A stretch of 64,000 bases of DNA from DASXVX01 sp036504075. Lineage in GTDB: Bacteria > Bacillota > Sulfobacillia > Symbiobacteriales > Symbiobacteriaceae. The position numbers were made by a program, and so were the translations under genes. The stretch covers positions 1 to 64,000 of the forward strand of contig DASXVX010000008.1 of the NCBI GenBank assembly GCA_036504075.1, given 5' to 3'. Shown here in pieces: positions 1 through 7,627 of this stretch (positions are counted from its first letter, which is position 1; every line of letters begins with the position of its first letter). Below the pieces are notes generated by a model. That model had not been told where the DNA came from and did no database searches. It saw nothing but the letters and a program-made list of their open reading frames with translations.

Positions 1-226
1 GGGTTAAAAAAGCCCACACAGTTGTAAGCGAACGCCCTCGGAGTGCGGTCAAACACTTTTTATCCGGGGGCGTTTGCCATTGGGTGGGTCTCCTACCCAC
101 CAACTTCCACCACCGTCCCGGATGGCCCTTCATTCATGCAATATGGCCTGCCATGTAGGTTTAGATAAACTGAGCGCCCACGCCCTCTGGTGACCAGAGA
201 GGGTGAGCGCCAACACTTATGGCTCT
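1..226. other. non-coding left edge with hairpins; junction with truncated gene
   Basis: No credible gene is visible here. A 7-bp perfect hairpin (GGTGGGT at 83-89 with ACCCACC at 95-101) and a longer imperfect inverted repeat (28-41 with 64-77) lie in it. The octamer TGAGCGCC occurs at 171-178 and again at 204-211, flanking an imperfect palindrome (CCCTCTGGT with ACCAGAGAGGG). Family-like coding sequence of the downstream ubiquitin-like fragment begins only near 215, so a rearrangement or insertion end is likely somewhere in this stretch. Confidence 0.4.
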
Positions 227-367
227 ATGCCGACGGACGCTAACACCGTCTTTACCGTCACGTATACACGGGCCGACGGTAATAAGCAGGGAACCTTGGT
301 CGCAGGGGAAACTGTCAAGACCAAAGAAGGCATGATCTTTAATGTCACAAAGACTGTTAAGTCGTAG
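227..367 (+). pseudogene. truncated multi-ubiquitin-family (ubiquitin-like) protein, C-terminal part
   Basis: The ATG at 227 opens 46 codons that read like the C-terminal half of a bacterial multi-ubiquitin (beta-grasp) domain: NTVFTVTY, then GTLVAGE, then KEGMIFNVTKT and a final Ser. In this family the modifier is activated by the E1 encoded next door. The frame is open upstream only to a TGA at 191-193, adding at most 11 codons, so the first half of a normal domain (about 75-80 residues) is missing. The residues before YGSMP do not look like the family, which places the break near 215. The 3' end overlaps the E1 start by 26 bases, as expected of a coupled operon. It could still be expressed as a short peptide, but I read it as a remnant. 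The family call is from memory of the conserved C-terminus. Confidence 0.6.
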
Positions 368-1517
368 CCCCGATTTAAAACGACTGCGGGACGAGGGCTA
401 TGAGGTGGAGGTCAGATCAAACTTCTTAGTGGTGAAGCATGTTCCCTATGTGAATTTCAGCAGGCAGGTCAAGTTTGGAACTATGGTTTCAACTTTGACC
501 TTGGCGGGTGACGTGACGACTCGACCAGATACGCACGTTGTCTATTTTGCAGGAGATCACCCTTGCCACAAAGATGGGTCAGAGATGGTTCAGATCAAGC
601 ATCAGAGCCAGCAAACGGCATTGGCTCAAGACCTCACGGTCGACCACTCGTTTTCAAGCAAGCCGGTCGAGGGTTATAGGGACTACTACGAGAAGATGAC
701 GACGTATGTAGCCATCATTTCCAGTCCAGCTCAGTCCATCGACCCCACCGTTACAGCCAAAACATTTCCGGTGGTTCAGCCCGAGGAGGACGAGTCGGTA
801 TTCAACTATCTCGACACGGCCTCCAGCAGAGCGGAGATCGGTGTCGTGACCAGGAAGTTAGAGGCCCGTACGGTCGGAATTGTCGGCTTGGGTGGTACAG
901 GGTCCTATGTGCTAGACCTGGTGGCTAAAACTCCTGTGAGAGAAATCCGTCTGTTTGACGGCGATGAATTCCTGCAACACAACGCATTCCGATCACCTGG
1001 TGCGCCATCGGTTGAGGAGCTGCAAAAGAAGTCTCGGAAAGTGGACTACTTCAGGGCGCGATATTCAGTAATGCATCGGAATATCGTTGCCAAAGACGCC
1101 TATATCGACCCATCGAATGTGGACGAGCTTCAGGGGCTCGACTTTGTGTTCCTGTGTCTCGACAAGGGCCAAGCGAAAAGAGCAATCGTCGAGAAACTAG
1201 AAGAGCTTGGGATTGCTTTTGTTGATGTAGGGATGGGCGTAGAGCTGTATGAAGGGATGTTGCATGGCGTCCTAAGAGTTACGACGAGCACCCCTAAGAA
1301 ACGGGACCATTTAAAGGATAGCATCCCGTTCTCAGACGATGATGAGAACAACGGGTATTCCACGAACATCCAAATTGCCGATCTCAACGCGCTTAACGCG
1401 GCGCTTGCCGTGATCAGATGGAAGAAGCTATGTGGCTTTTATAGAGACTTTGAGGACGAGCACTCCACTGTGTACGTTATAGACAGCAATGCGCTCATCA
1501 ATCGAGATCAGCCATGA
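342..1517 (+). CDS. E1-like ThiF-family adenylyltransferase with N-terminal DUF6791 domain
   Basis: This 391-residue protein is an E1-type activating enzyme of a bacterial ubiquitin-like conjugation cassette. Residues 1 to about 150 match the DUF6791 region that precedes ThiF domains in multi-ubiquitin operons, including SRSPDLKRLRDEGYEV and a conserved Cys75 in DHPCHKDG. From about 175 comes a Rossmann ThiF fold: the ATP-binding loop GLGGTGS (182-188), FDGD (205-208), HNAFR (213-217) and VFLCLDKG with Cys272, then IQIADLNALNAAL. Known members adenylate the C-terminus of a ubiquitin-like protein; which cysteine carries any thioester here is not visible. The ATG at 342 lies inside the end of the ubiquitin-like fragment, and the stop overlaps the next start as ATGA, so the three genes form one operon. 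Base composition is clearly less GC-rich than in radA onwards, suggesting horizontal acquisition. Confidence 0.85.
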   Translation: MSQRLLSRSPDLKRLRDEGYEVEVRSNFLVVKHVPYVNFSRQVKFGTMVSTLTLAGDVTTRPDTHVVYFAGDHPCHKDGSEMVQIKHQSQQTALAQDLTVDHSFSSKPVEGYRDYYEKMTTYVAIISSPAQSIDPTVTAKTFPVVQPEEDESVFNYLDTASSRAEIGVVTRKLEARTVGIVGLGGTGSYVLDLVAKTPVREIRLFDGDEFLQHNAFRSPGAPSVEELQKKSRKVDYFRARYSVMHRNIVAKDAYIDPSNVDELQGLDFVFLCLDKGQAKRAIVEKLEELGIAFVDVGMGVELYEGMLHGVLRVTTSTPKKRDHLKDSIPFSDDDENNGYSTNIQIADLNALNAALAVIRWKKLCGFYRDFEDEHSTVYVIDSNALINRDQP

Positions 1518-1960
1518 AGCACGAAATGACCCTTTCATTCAAATTTGTTGAGTATATCCCCGAAAGCCTAGAGGACGGAGTCATTTACATATCACTGGTC
1601 TACGCGACAGCGGCGCATAATTGTTGCTGTGGATGCGGAAACGAGGTTAATACTCCGTTCTCCCCTACAGACTGGAAGCTAATCTTTGATGGTGAGTCAA
1701 TTTCGCTCGATCCATCGATTGGAAACTGGAACTTACCTTGCCGGTCTCACTATTGGATCAGACGGAACAAGGTCACATGGGCCTCGCAATGGACCCAAGA
1801 ACAGATTCAGGCAGCAAGAGGCTATGATGCGTTTGCCAAGCAACAATACTATGCAGATGCTACGAGTCCGGCCCCCCATGTCGCAAATGTACCCGGCGCT
1901 GAAGAAGGCAAAACCGAGGACGGGGTTTGGCAGAAGCTGAAGAAGTGGTTCGGCTTGTAG
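1514..1960 (+). CDS. DUF6527 family protein, ubiquitin-like cassette partner
   Basis: The 148-residue product carries the hallmarks of DUF6527: FKFVEYIPESLEDGVIYIS near the N-terminus, a cysteine cluster CCCGCGNEV (Cys37, 38, 39, 41), PTDWKL, SIGNW and PCRSHYWI (Cys76, His79). The Cys/His set could bind zinc or form an active site; that is inference. DUF6527 genes commonly accompany multi-ubiquitin and DUF6791-ThiF genes, and their biochemical role is not something I can state. The start ATG overlaps the E1 stop by four bases (ATGA), implying translational coupling. The last 40 residues are variable and end in a basic, amphipathic-looking segment (WQKLKKWFGL). No E2, JAB peptidase or other partner follows, so the cassette is short. 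Confidence 0.8.
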   Translation: MKHEMTLSFKFVEYIPESLEDGVIYISLVYATAAHNCCCGCGNEVNTPFSPTDWKLIFDGESISLDPSIGNWNLPCRSHYWIRRNKVTWASQWTQEQIQAARGYDAFAKQQYYADATSPAPHVANVPGAEEGKTEDGVWQKLKKWFGL

Positions 1961-2033
1961 CTTCTGCCCCCTGAACCGCATTTGAAAAGGCTCTGTCGGC
2001 AGTAACTGTTGCCTTTTGCAAGTCAATAACAAA

Positions 2034-2056
2034 GGGACCCGCCCAAGGCGGGTCCC
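2034..2056. terminator. perfect 10-bp hairpin, probable terminator
   Basis: GGGACCCGCC (2034-2043), a CAA loop and GGCGGGTCCC (2047-2056). A T-rich run (TTTGTTATT) follows only when read on the minus strand; on the plus strand it still closes the ubiquitin-like cassette. Confidence 0.55.
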
Positions 2057-2650
2057 CGATCAATGGTCCGTTACGGAGCAGGTGACTATGAGGGGACTCT
2101 GCTACTGCGCTGAACTCAAGCTCGCAACTTGAAGACGGTATCGCCGGGTGCCCAGTGTACCCCACCATCTGCCAGACCCAAGAGCAACGGCAACAACGCT
2201 GGCGGCAGCAGCGATTCCGACCCACCGCGGAACCCGACGTGTTCGGCGAGTATTCCGACTGGGTGGAACACCAAAGAAGCCAGGCTTTCGCAATTTGTCC
2301 CGCATTCCGTCTTGCTGGCCATCCTACAACACCCCGCCCCGAACCATCTGGATCGGGTCTTTGGGAACCTCATCATCGCTGACCTGGTGCCAACAGCCTC
2401 CGGCGGCTTTGGCGGTCTGCCCTTCGGTAGGCTGCGTAAAGTTGCCCACGCCGCACACGTCCCAGGCGACACCGCAAACGACGCCCGGCTGAACCATAAT
2501 CCAGGCCCGCCACCTGAGAATCACAAGGTGGCTACCCAAGGCCCCCGCCATCTGATTTGACAGAGGTGCAAGCAGCAAGCCGCGGCGGGGACTTCCTCGG
2601 TCTCCACGACACCGGCCATCTCTGCGGTTTTACGTCCTGGCGTCTCATAG
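2057..2650. other. gene-poor stretch, no supported gene
   Basis: Several overlapping reading frames exist on both strands, but none has a ribosome binding site plus recognisable family signature. A minus-strand frame at 2102-2305 includes a hydrophobic segment (WVGIAAAASVVAVALG) and may be a decayed membrane or anti-sigma-like gene together with the frame ending at 2324; the support is weak. The stretch separates the ubiquitin-like cassette from the structured RNA element. Confidence 0.4.
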
Positions 2651-3041
2651 GTGAGCGGATTTAGCGGCAGGCCACCCGGGAAGTGGCGGCGGCACAGGAG
2701 GAGGATTCCCGAAAGTAGTCCCGGGATCCCTGGAGAAGCCGGAAGATGAGCGAGAGACGCCCCAAGTTAGGGGAGCGAAAGGACGCGATGGGTGAGTGGT
2801 CGCCTGAAGTCGCCGGAAACTCGGCTGATGATAGGGGTATCCTCGGGAATCAATCCCATAACTTGGGGATGCGAAAGGATTGCGATGGTCCAGGCATGAG
2901 CGGGGGATCGGACAGCAGTACCCGAACGTACTGCTGCGGTCCTCTGGTGGTAGGACTGGACAGAGCGGAAATGGCGATGAAGCAGCCGATCGGACCAGGC
3001 AGCCCCCGACTCCCGTGATGGGAAGGCCGGGGGCTGCCTCT
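2651..3041 (+). ncRNA. large structured RNA candidate, HEARO/omega-RNA-like
   Basis: About 390 bases without a plausible gene are packed with helices when read on the plus strand. They include GCCAC-7 nt-GTGGC (2671-2687), GGAT-T-CCCG with CGGGATCC (2703-2711/2722-2729), CCCC-AAGTTA-GGGG (2760-2773), CAGCAGTAC with GTACTGCTG (about 2923-2938), GTCCT with AGGAC (2939-2943/2952-2956), and a long-range GGTCC/GGACC pair (2887-2891/2993-2997). Unpaired A- and G-rich joints such as GCGAAAGG and GGAAA recur. An 11-bp hairpin (2997-3039) ends it. The overall look (start GTGA, GGCCACCCGGGAAGTGG, duplicated GCGAAAGGA..GCGATGG) reminds me of HEARO/omega RNAs, the guide RNAs of IscB/IsrB-type transposon nucleases. 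No iscB-like gene is present, so it would be an orphan copy. Structure is well supported; the family name is only a recollection. Confidence 0.5.
2997..3039. terminator. strong hairpin between ncRNA candidate and radA
   Basis: AGGCAGCCCCC (2997-3007) pairs with GGGGGCTGCCT (3029-3039), with an inner TCCC/GGGA helix. It can close the plus-strand RNA and also lies just downstream of the radA stop on the minus strand. Neither side has a clear T tract. Confidence 0.5.
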
Positions 3042-3058
3042 GCAAAGGGCGGTGCAAT

Positions 3059-4441
3059 CTAAAACCCCGGGGACCCGTTCAGGGCCGCTTCCAGCCCCTC
3101 CATCACCGTCTCGACGCCGATCAACTCCAGCGACGTCTTGAACCCGGGGTTCTTCGTGTTGGCCAGCGGCAGCACCACCCGCTTGAAGCCCATTTTCTCG
3201 GCCTCGCGGATGCGCTGCTCCACTCGGGCCACCGCCCGGACTTCGCCGGCCAGCCCGACCTCGCCGATGACGACGACGTGGGGGTCCGGCGGCTGGTCCC
3301 GGAAGCTGGAGGCCAGGGCGACGGCCAGCCCCAGGTCTACCGCGGGCTCGTCGATGCGGACGCCGCCGGTCACCTTCACGTAGGCGTCGTGGTTGCCCAG
3401 CAGCAGCCCCACCCGCTTCTCCAGCACGGCGACCAGCAGTTGGACCCGGTTGAGGTCGATGCCGTCCGCCGTACGGCGGGGCGTGACGAACGTCGAGGCG
3501 CTGACCAGCGCCTGCACCTCCACCAGCAGCGGCCGGGTGCCTTCAATCGTCGGGACCACCACGCTGCCCGAAACGGCCAGGGGCCGCTGGGCCAGGAACA
3601 TCTCGGAGGCGTTGGGCACCTCCCGGAGGCCGGTGTCCCGCATTTCGAACAGGCCGATCTCATTGGTGGAGCCGAACCGGTTCTTCACGGCCCGCAGGAC
3701 CCGAAAGCTGGCGTGGCGTTCGCCCTCGAAGTACAGGACTGTGTCCACGATGTGCTCCAGCACCCGCGGGCCCGCCAGGGAGCCTTCTTTCGTGACGTGG
3801 CCGACGATGAAGACCGCGATGCCCTGGGTCTTCGCGAGCCGCAGGAGCTGTGCCGCCCCTTCCCTCACCTGGGCCACACTGCCCGGAGCGCTTGGGAGGT
3901 CGGGCCGGAAGACGGTCTGAATGGAGTCGACGATCAGCAGCACCGGCTTGAGTTGCCGCGTGTGCTGCTCAATCAAGTCCAGGTTGGTTTCCGCCAGCAC
4001 GAACAGCCGGTCGCTCAGGGCGCCGAGCCGGTCGGCCCGCATGCGCACCTGCCGGGCGGATTCCTCACCGCTTACGTAGAGCACAGTGCCATACCCTGCG
4101 GCGGTGCGTGACGCCAGTTGCAGCAGCACCGTGGACTTGCCGATGCCCGGGTCGCCGCCGACCAGCACCAGCGAGCCGGGAATGACCCCGCCGCCCAGCA
4201 CCCGGTCGAGTTCGCCGATGCCGCTGGCGAAGCGGGGGGCGTCCTCCACTTCGACGTCGTTAATGGCGACCGGGCGGTCGCCGGTGGAAAGGCCCGGCGA
4301 AATGCCGGGCCGCTGTGCCTGCGGGGTGGTGACTTCCTCGACCATGGTGTTCCAGTTGCCGCAGCCCGGGCACTTGCCTTGCCAGCGCGGCGATTCCTGC
4401 CCGCACTCCTGGCAGACAAAGAGAATTTTCGCCTTGGCCAT
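3059..4441 (-). CDS. radA: DNA repair protein RadA
   Basis: This 460-residue protein is the RecA-like branch-migration ATPase RadA (Sms), which processes recombination intermediates. It shows the N-terminal zinc finger (Cys10, 13, 24, 27), Walker A GGDPGIGKST (95-104), the RadA signature KNRFG followed by GLFEM, and a C-terminal Lon-protease-like domain lacking protease chemistry. Length is normal. The ATG lies two bases after the stop of the CBS-domain gene, with a Shine-Dalgarno inside that gene's end, so radA is the last gene of the ctsR operon. In Bacillus disA follows radA; here the gene is instead followed by the ncRNA candidate and the ubiquitin-like cassette. Confidence 0.97.
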   Translation of the reverse strand: MAKAKILFVCQECGQESPRWQGKCPGCGNWNTMVEEVTTPQAQRPGISPGLSTGDRPVAINDVEVEDAPRFASGIGELDRVLGGGVIPGSLVLVGGDPGIGKSTVLLQLASRTAAGYGTVLYVSGEESARQVRMRADRLGALSDRLFVLAETNLDLIEQHTRQLKPVLLIVDSIQTVFRPDLPSAPGSVAQVREGAAQLLRLAKTQGIAVFIVGHVTKEGSLAGPRVLEHIVDTVLYFEGERHASFRVLRAVKNRFGSTNEIGLFEMRDTGLREVPNASEMFLAQRPLAVSGSVVVPTIEGTRPLLVEVQALVSASTFVTPRRTADGIDLNRVQLLVAVLEKRVGLLLGNHDAYVKVTGGVRIDEPAVDLGLAVALASSFRDQPPDPHVVVIGEVGLAGEVRAVARVEQRIREAEKMGFKRVVLPLANTKNPGFKTSLELIGVETVMEGLEAALNGSPGF

Positions 4442-4442
4442 G

Positions 4443-4868
4443 TCAGCCCAGAACCTTCTGGAGGAGGTCCCGGCGCCGGACGACGCCCAGAACGATATGC
4501 CCCTCGATCACGGGCACGACCTTGCGCCGGTTCTTGAAGACGATGGCGACCAGGTCGTCGATGTCCGTCTCCGGCGAAACGTACTCGGGGTCGTTGGTCA
4601 TGATGTCGGCCGCGGTGAGCGCCCGAAGCTGTTCCCTGGTGTATCCCAGGAAAGCCGGTTGGCTGCCGATGAACGTTTCGGGCTCAAACTCGCCGGATTC
4701 GTAGACCAGCTTGACCAGGTCGTATTCGGTCAGGATACCGGCCAGGTGGCCCCGGGCGTCCACCACGGCATAGTAGCCGTCCGGGCCCAGTTGCGTGAGC
4801 AATTCGCTCACGGTGATCGTCTCGGGGACGCACGGACACGGGCGGAGCAAGTCTTTCGCAGTCGTCAC
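4443..4868 (-). CDS. CBS domain protein
   Basis: A 141-residue protein made of two CBS motifs, the adenosyl-nucleotide-binding module. Typical elements are VSELLTQLGPDGYYAVVD, GILTEYDLVKLV, TAADIMTNDPEYVSPE and VPVIEGHIVLGVVRRRDLL. I start it at a GTG (4868) preceded by AGGAGGCGATCC; the longer frame to 4901 adds a Gly/Cys-rich stretch without family character. It sits between clpC and radA, a position not occupied by a CBS gene in Bacillus, so it probably belongs to the stress operon. The ligand is unknown. Confidence 0.85.
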   Translation of the reverse strand: MTTAKDLLRPCPCVPETITVSELLTQLGPDGYYAVVDARGHLAGILTEYDLVKLVYESGEFEPETFIGSQPAFLGYTREQLRALTAADIMTNDPEYVSPETDIDDLVAIVFKNRRKVVPVIEGHIVLGVVRRRDLLQKVLG

Positions 4869-5022
4869 CGGATCGCCTCCTGCGCATTCATGCCTACCCA
4901 TTTCGCTGTTGGGGAACCATCTCCTGCCCGGTGCTCGTCGGGGTTGAGCTGACGCTCGCCGCGACCAGCAAGGCGCCCGTAAAGCGGGCTGTGGCGCCGT
5001 TGCAGCCCCAGACCGAACGGCA

Positions 5023-5056
5023 GAAGGCCGCCTTCCCCAGCAGGGAGGCGGCCTTC
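5023..5056 (-). terminator. hairpin after clpC
   Basis: An 11-bp stem (GAAGGCCGCCT, 5023-5033, with AGGCGGCCTTC, 5046-5056) directly downstream of the clpC stop. It has only a short T-rich tail on the minus strand, so partial readthrough into the CBS gene and radA is plausible. Confidence 0.6.
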
Positions 5057-5074
5057 ACGTTCAGGCGGATGCGC

Positions 5075-7612
5075 TTACTGCGCCGTCTTCTCCGGGGCCG
5101 GAGCCGGGGCCGGCTCTGGCGCCGTGGCCGAGACCGAGCCTACCGTCTGGGCGGTGGCCTCCGTCCGGTGGAAAACGATCTTGCCTTCCTCGTCCAGGTC
5201 GGCGTGCACCTGTTCGCCGTACTTGAACGGCCGCATGAGGGCCTCCTCAGAGAGCGGGTCCTCCAGGAGCCGCTGGATGGCCCGGCGCAGCGGACGGGCG
5301 CCGTACGTCGGGTCGTAGCCCTCCTTGACCAGCTTCTCCAGAGCGGGATCGGAGATGGACAGCTCCACGCCGATCTCCTTCAGGCGCTTGCCGACACTCT
5401 TGACCTCCAGCGCGACGATGGACTTCAGGTGGTCCATGTTCAGGCTGTGGAAAATGATGATGTCGTCCAGGCGGTTGATGAACTCCGGCCGGAAGAGCCG
5501 CTTGACTTCATCCATGACCCGGCCCTTCATCTTCTCGTGGACATCCTTGTCGGTCTCGGTCACGGCAAAGCCCAGCTGCTTGTCGCCCCGGATGACCTGG
5601 GCGCCGGCGTTGGACGTCATGATGATGACCGTGTTGCGGAAGTCGATCGTGCGGCCCTTGGCTTCCGTCAGGCGGCCGTCGTCCAGCACCTGCAGCAGAA
5701 TATTGAAGACCTCGGGATGCGCCTTCTCGATTTCGTCCAGCAGCACCACCGAGTACGGGCGGCGCCGGACGGCCTCGGTCAGCTGCCCGCCCTCCTCGTA
5801 GCCCACGTATCCGGGCGGAGCGCCAACGAGGCGGCTCGTGGTATGCCGCTCCATATACTCGGACATGTCGATGCGGATGATCGCATCTTCATCGCCGAAG
5901 AGCGCTTCGGCCAGGGCCCGGGCCAGGTGCGTCTTGCCGGTGCCGGTGGGGCCGAGGAAGACGAACGAGCCGATCGGGCGCTTCGGGTCCTTGAGGCCGG
6001 CGCGTGCCCGGCGAATGGCCCGGGAAACCGCCTTGACGGCTTCATCCTGGCCGACGATCCTCTCGTGCAGCACCTGCTCCAGGTTGAGCAACCGCTGGGA
6101 CTCGTTCTGGGTCAGGCGGGCAGCCGGAATGCCGGTCCAGGAGGAGACGATGTGGGCGATGTCCTCTTCGGTCACCGTGGACTTGTTGGTGACCTTCTTC
6201 TGCTGCCACTCCACCTTCTGGCGGTCCAACTCTTCCTTCAGCTTGGTCTCCTTGTCACGCAGCCGGGCGGCCTTCTCGAACTCCTGGCCCTGCACGGCGG
6301 CTTCCTTCTCCTTGCGGATCTCCTCGAGCTTGGACTCCAGCTCCTTGAGGTCCGGAGGAGCCACAAACGTCGAGAGGCGGACCCGGGAGGCGGCTTCGTC
6401 GATCAGGTCGACCGCCTTGTCCGGCAGGAACCGGTCGGTCACGAACCGGTCGGAGAGCCGGACTGCTGCCTCAATGGCGGCATCGGTGATCTCCACCCGG
6501 TGGTGCGCCTCGTACCGGTCCCGGAGGCCCTTCAGAATGGCGATGGCGTCGTCCTGGTTCGGCTCCTCGACCATGACCGGCTGGAACCGGCGCTCCAGGG
6601 CGGCGTCCTTCTCCACGTGCTTGCGGTACTCGTCGATCGTCGTGGCGCCAATGGCCTGCATTTCGCCACGGGCGAGTGCGGGCTTCAGAATGTTGGAAGC
6701 GTCGATGGCGCCTTCGGCCGCACCGGCCCCGATGATCGTGTGCAGTTCGTCGATGAACATGATCACGTTGCCGGCCTGGCGGATCTCTTCCATGACCTTC
6801 TTGAGCCGCTCCTCAAACTCGCCCCGGTACTTGGAGCCGGCGACGAGCGAGGCGAGGTCCAGCGCCACGATCCGCTTCTCCTTCAGAATCTCGGGCACCC
6901 GGCCGTCGGTAATCCGCTGGGCAAGGCCTTCGGCGATGGCCGTCTTGCCGACGCCCGGCTCGCCGATGAGGCACGGGTTGTTCTTCGTCCGGCGGGAGAG
7001 GATCTGAATGACCCGCTCGATCTCCTTCTCACGGCCGACCACCGGGTCCAGCTTGCCGTCCCGGGCATACTGGGTCAGGTCACGCCCGAACTGGTCGAGC
7101 GTGCCGGTGTTGGTCTTGCCGCCCTTGGTGCCCTTGGCCGCGCCGCCCGGCGTGTTCCCCGACTGCGGGTGCGGCACGCCGCCCAGCAGGTGAATCACCT
7201 GGTTCCGGACCCGTTCCAGCTCGGCGCCCAGGTTCTGCAGGACCTGCGCCGCCACGCCTTCACCCTCCCGGATGAGGCCCAGCAATATGTGCTCGGTGCC
7301 CACGTAGTTATGACCCAGCAGCCGGGCCTCTTCTATGGCCAGCTCCACCATGACCTTCTTAGCCCTCGGCGTGAAGCCGATCTCCCCGCGGGTCGAAGCT
7401 GTGCCCTTGCCGATCATCTTCTCGACTTCGGCCCGGACCTGTTCCAGCTGGATGCCCAGGCTCTGCAAGGCCTTGGCAGCGATGCCCTCGCCTTCCCGGA
7501 TCAGCCCCAGGAGCAGATGCTCGGTGCCGACGTAATCGTAATTGAGTCGGCGGGCCTCATCCTGTGCCAGAACGATCACCCGCTGAGCGCGTTCCGTGTA
7601 ACGACTGAACAT
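5075..7612 (-). CDS. clpC: ATP-dependent Clp protease ATPase subunit ClpC
   Basis: 845 residues with the ClpC layout: a double Clp N repeat (residues 1-145, each with GTEHLLLGLIREGEG or GTEHILLGLIREGEG), a first AAA module with Walker A GEPGVGKT and FIDELHT, a middle UVR-containing coiled coil (about 420-460), and a second AAA module with GPTGTGKT and LLDEIEKAHPEV. ClpC unfolds substrates, including arginine-phosphorylated ones marked by McsB, for ClpP. The last 30 residues are Ala/Pro/Glu-rich and look disordered. ATG at 7612 follows AAGGGGGG. It is fifth or so in the CtsR-controlled operon and follows two small paralogues of its own N domain. Confidence 0.97.
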   Translation of the reverse strand: MFSRYTERAQRVIVLAQDEARRLNYDYVGTEHLLLGLIREGEGIAAKALQSLGIQLEQVRAEVEKMIGKGTASTRGEIGFTPRAKKVMVELAIEEARLLGHNYVGTEHILLGLIREGEGVAAQVLQNLGAELERVRNQVIHLLGGVPHPQSGNTPGGAAKGTKGGKTNTGTLDQFGRDLTQYARDGKLDPVVGREKEIERVIQILSRRTKNNPCLIGEPGVGKTAIAEGLAQRITDGRVPEILKEKRIVALDLASLVAGSKYRGEFEERLKKVMEEIRQAGNVIMFIDELHTIIGAGAAEGAIDASNILKPALARGEMQAIGATTIDEYRKHVEKDAALERRFQPVMVEEPNQDDAIAILKGLRDRYEAHHRVEITDAAIEAAVRLSDRFVTDRFLPDKAVDLIDEAASRVRLSTFVAPPDLKELESKLEEIRKEKEAAVQGQEFEKAARLRDKETKLKEELDRQKVEWQQKKVTNKSTVTEEDIAHIVSSWTGIPAARLTQNESQRLLNLEQVLHERIVGQDEAVKAVSRAIRRARAGLKDPKRPIGSFVFLGPTGTGKTHLARALAEALFGDEDAIIRIDMSEYMERHTTSRLVGAPPGYVGYEEGGQLTEAVRRRPYSVVLLDEIEKAHPEVFNILLQVLDDGRLTEAKGRTIDFRNTVIIMTSNAGAQVIRGDKQLGFAVTETDKDVHEKMKGRVMDEVKRLFRPEFINRLDDIIIFHSLNMDHLKSIVALEVKSVGKRLKEIGVELSISDPALEKLVKEGYDPTYGARPLRRAIQRLLEDPLSEEALMRPFKYGEQVHADLDEEGKIVFHRTEATAQTVGSVSATAPEPAPAPAPEKTAQ

Positions 7613-7627
7613 CTAGCATAACCCCCC

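Noticed and set aside
2102..2578. Minus-strand frames (2102-2305 and 2324-2578) that together could be a frameshifted gene with one membrane helix.
   Set aside because: No recognisable family, no ribosome site and no continuity between the frames; overlapping frames on both strands are equally long.
2816..2831. GAAA followed by CTGATGA, the two core strands of a hammerhead ribozyme, within the ncRNA candidate.
   Set aside because: Only five bases separate them, in an order that leaves no room for the required stems, and no GAAA follows CTGATGA after a stem.
4931..7621. Very long open frame on the plus strand opposite clpC.
   Set aside because: It is the antisense shadow of the GC-rich clpC codons; the product is low-complexity Leu/Gly/Arg sequence without domains.
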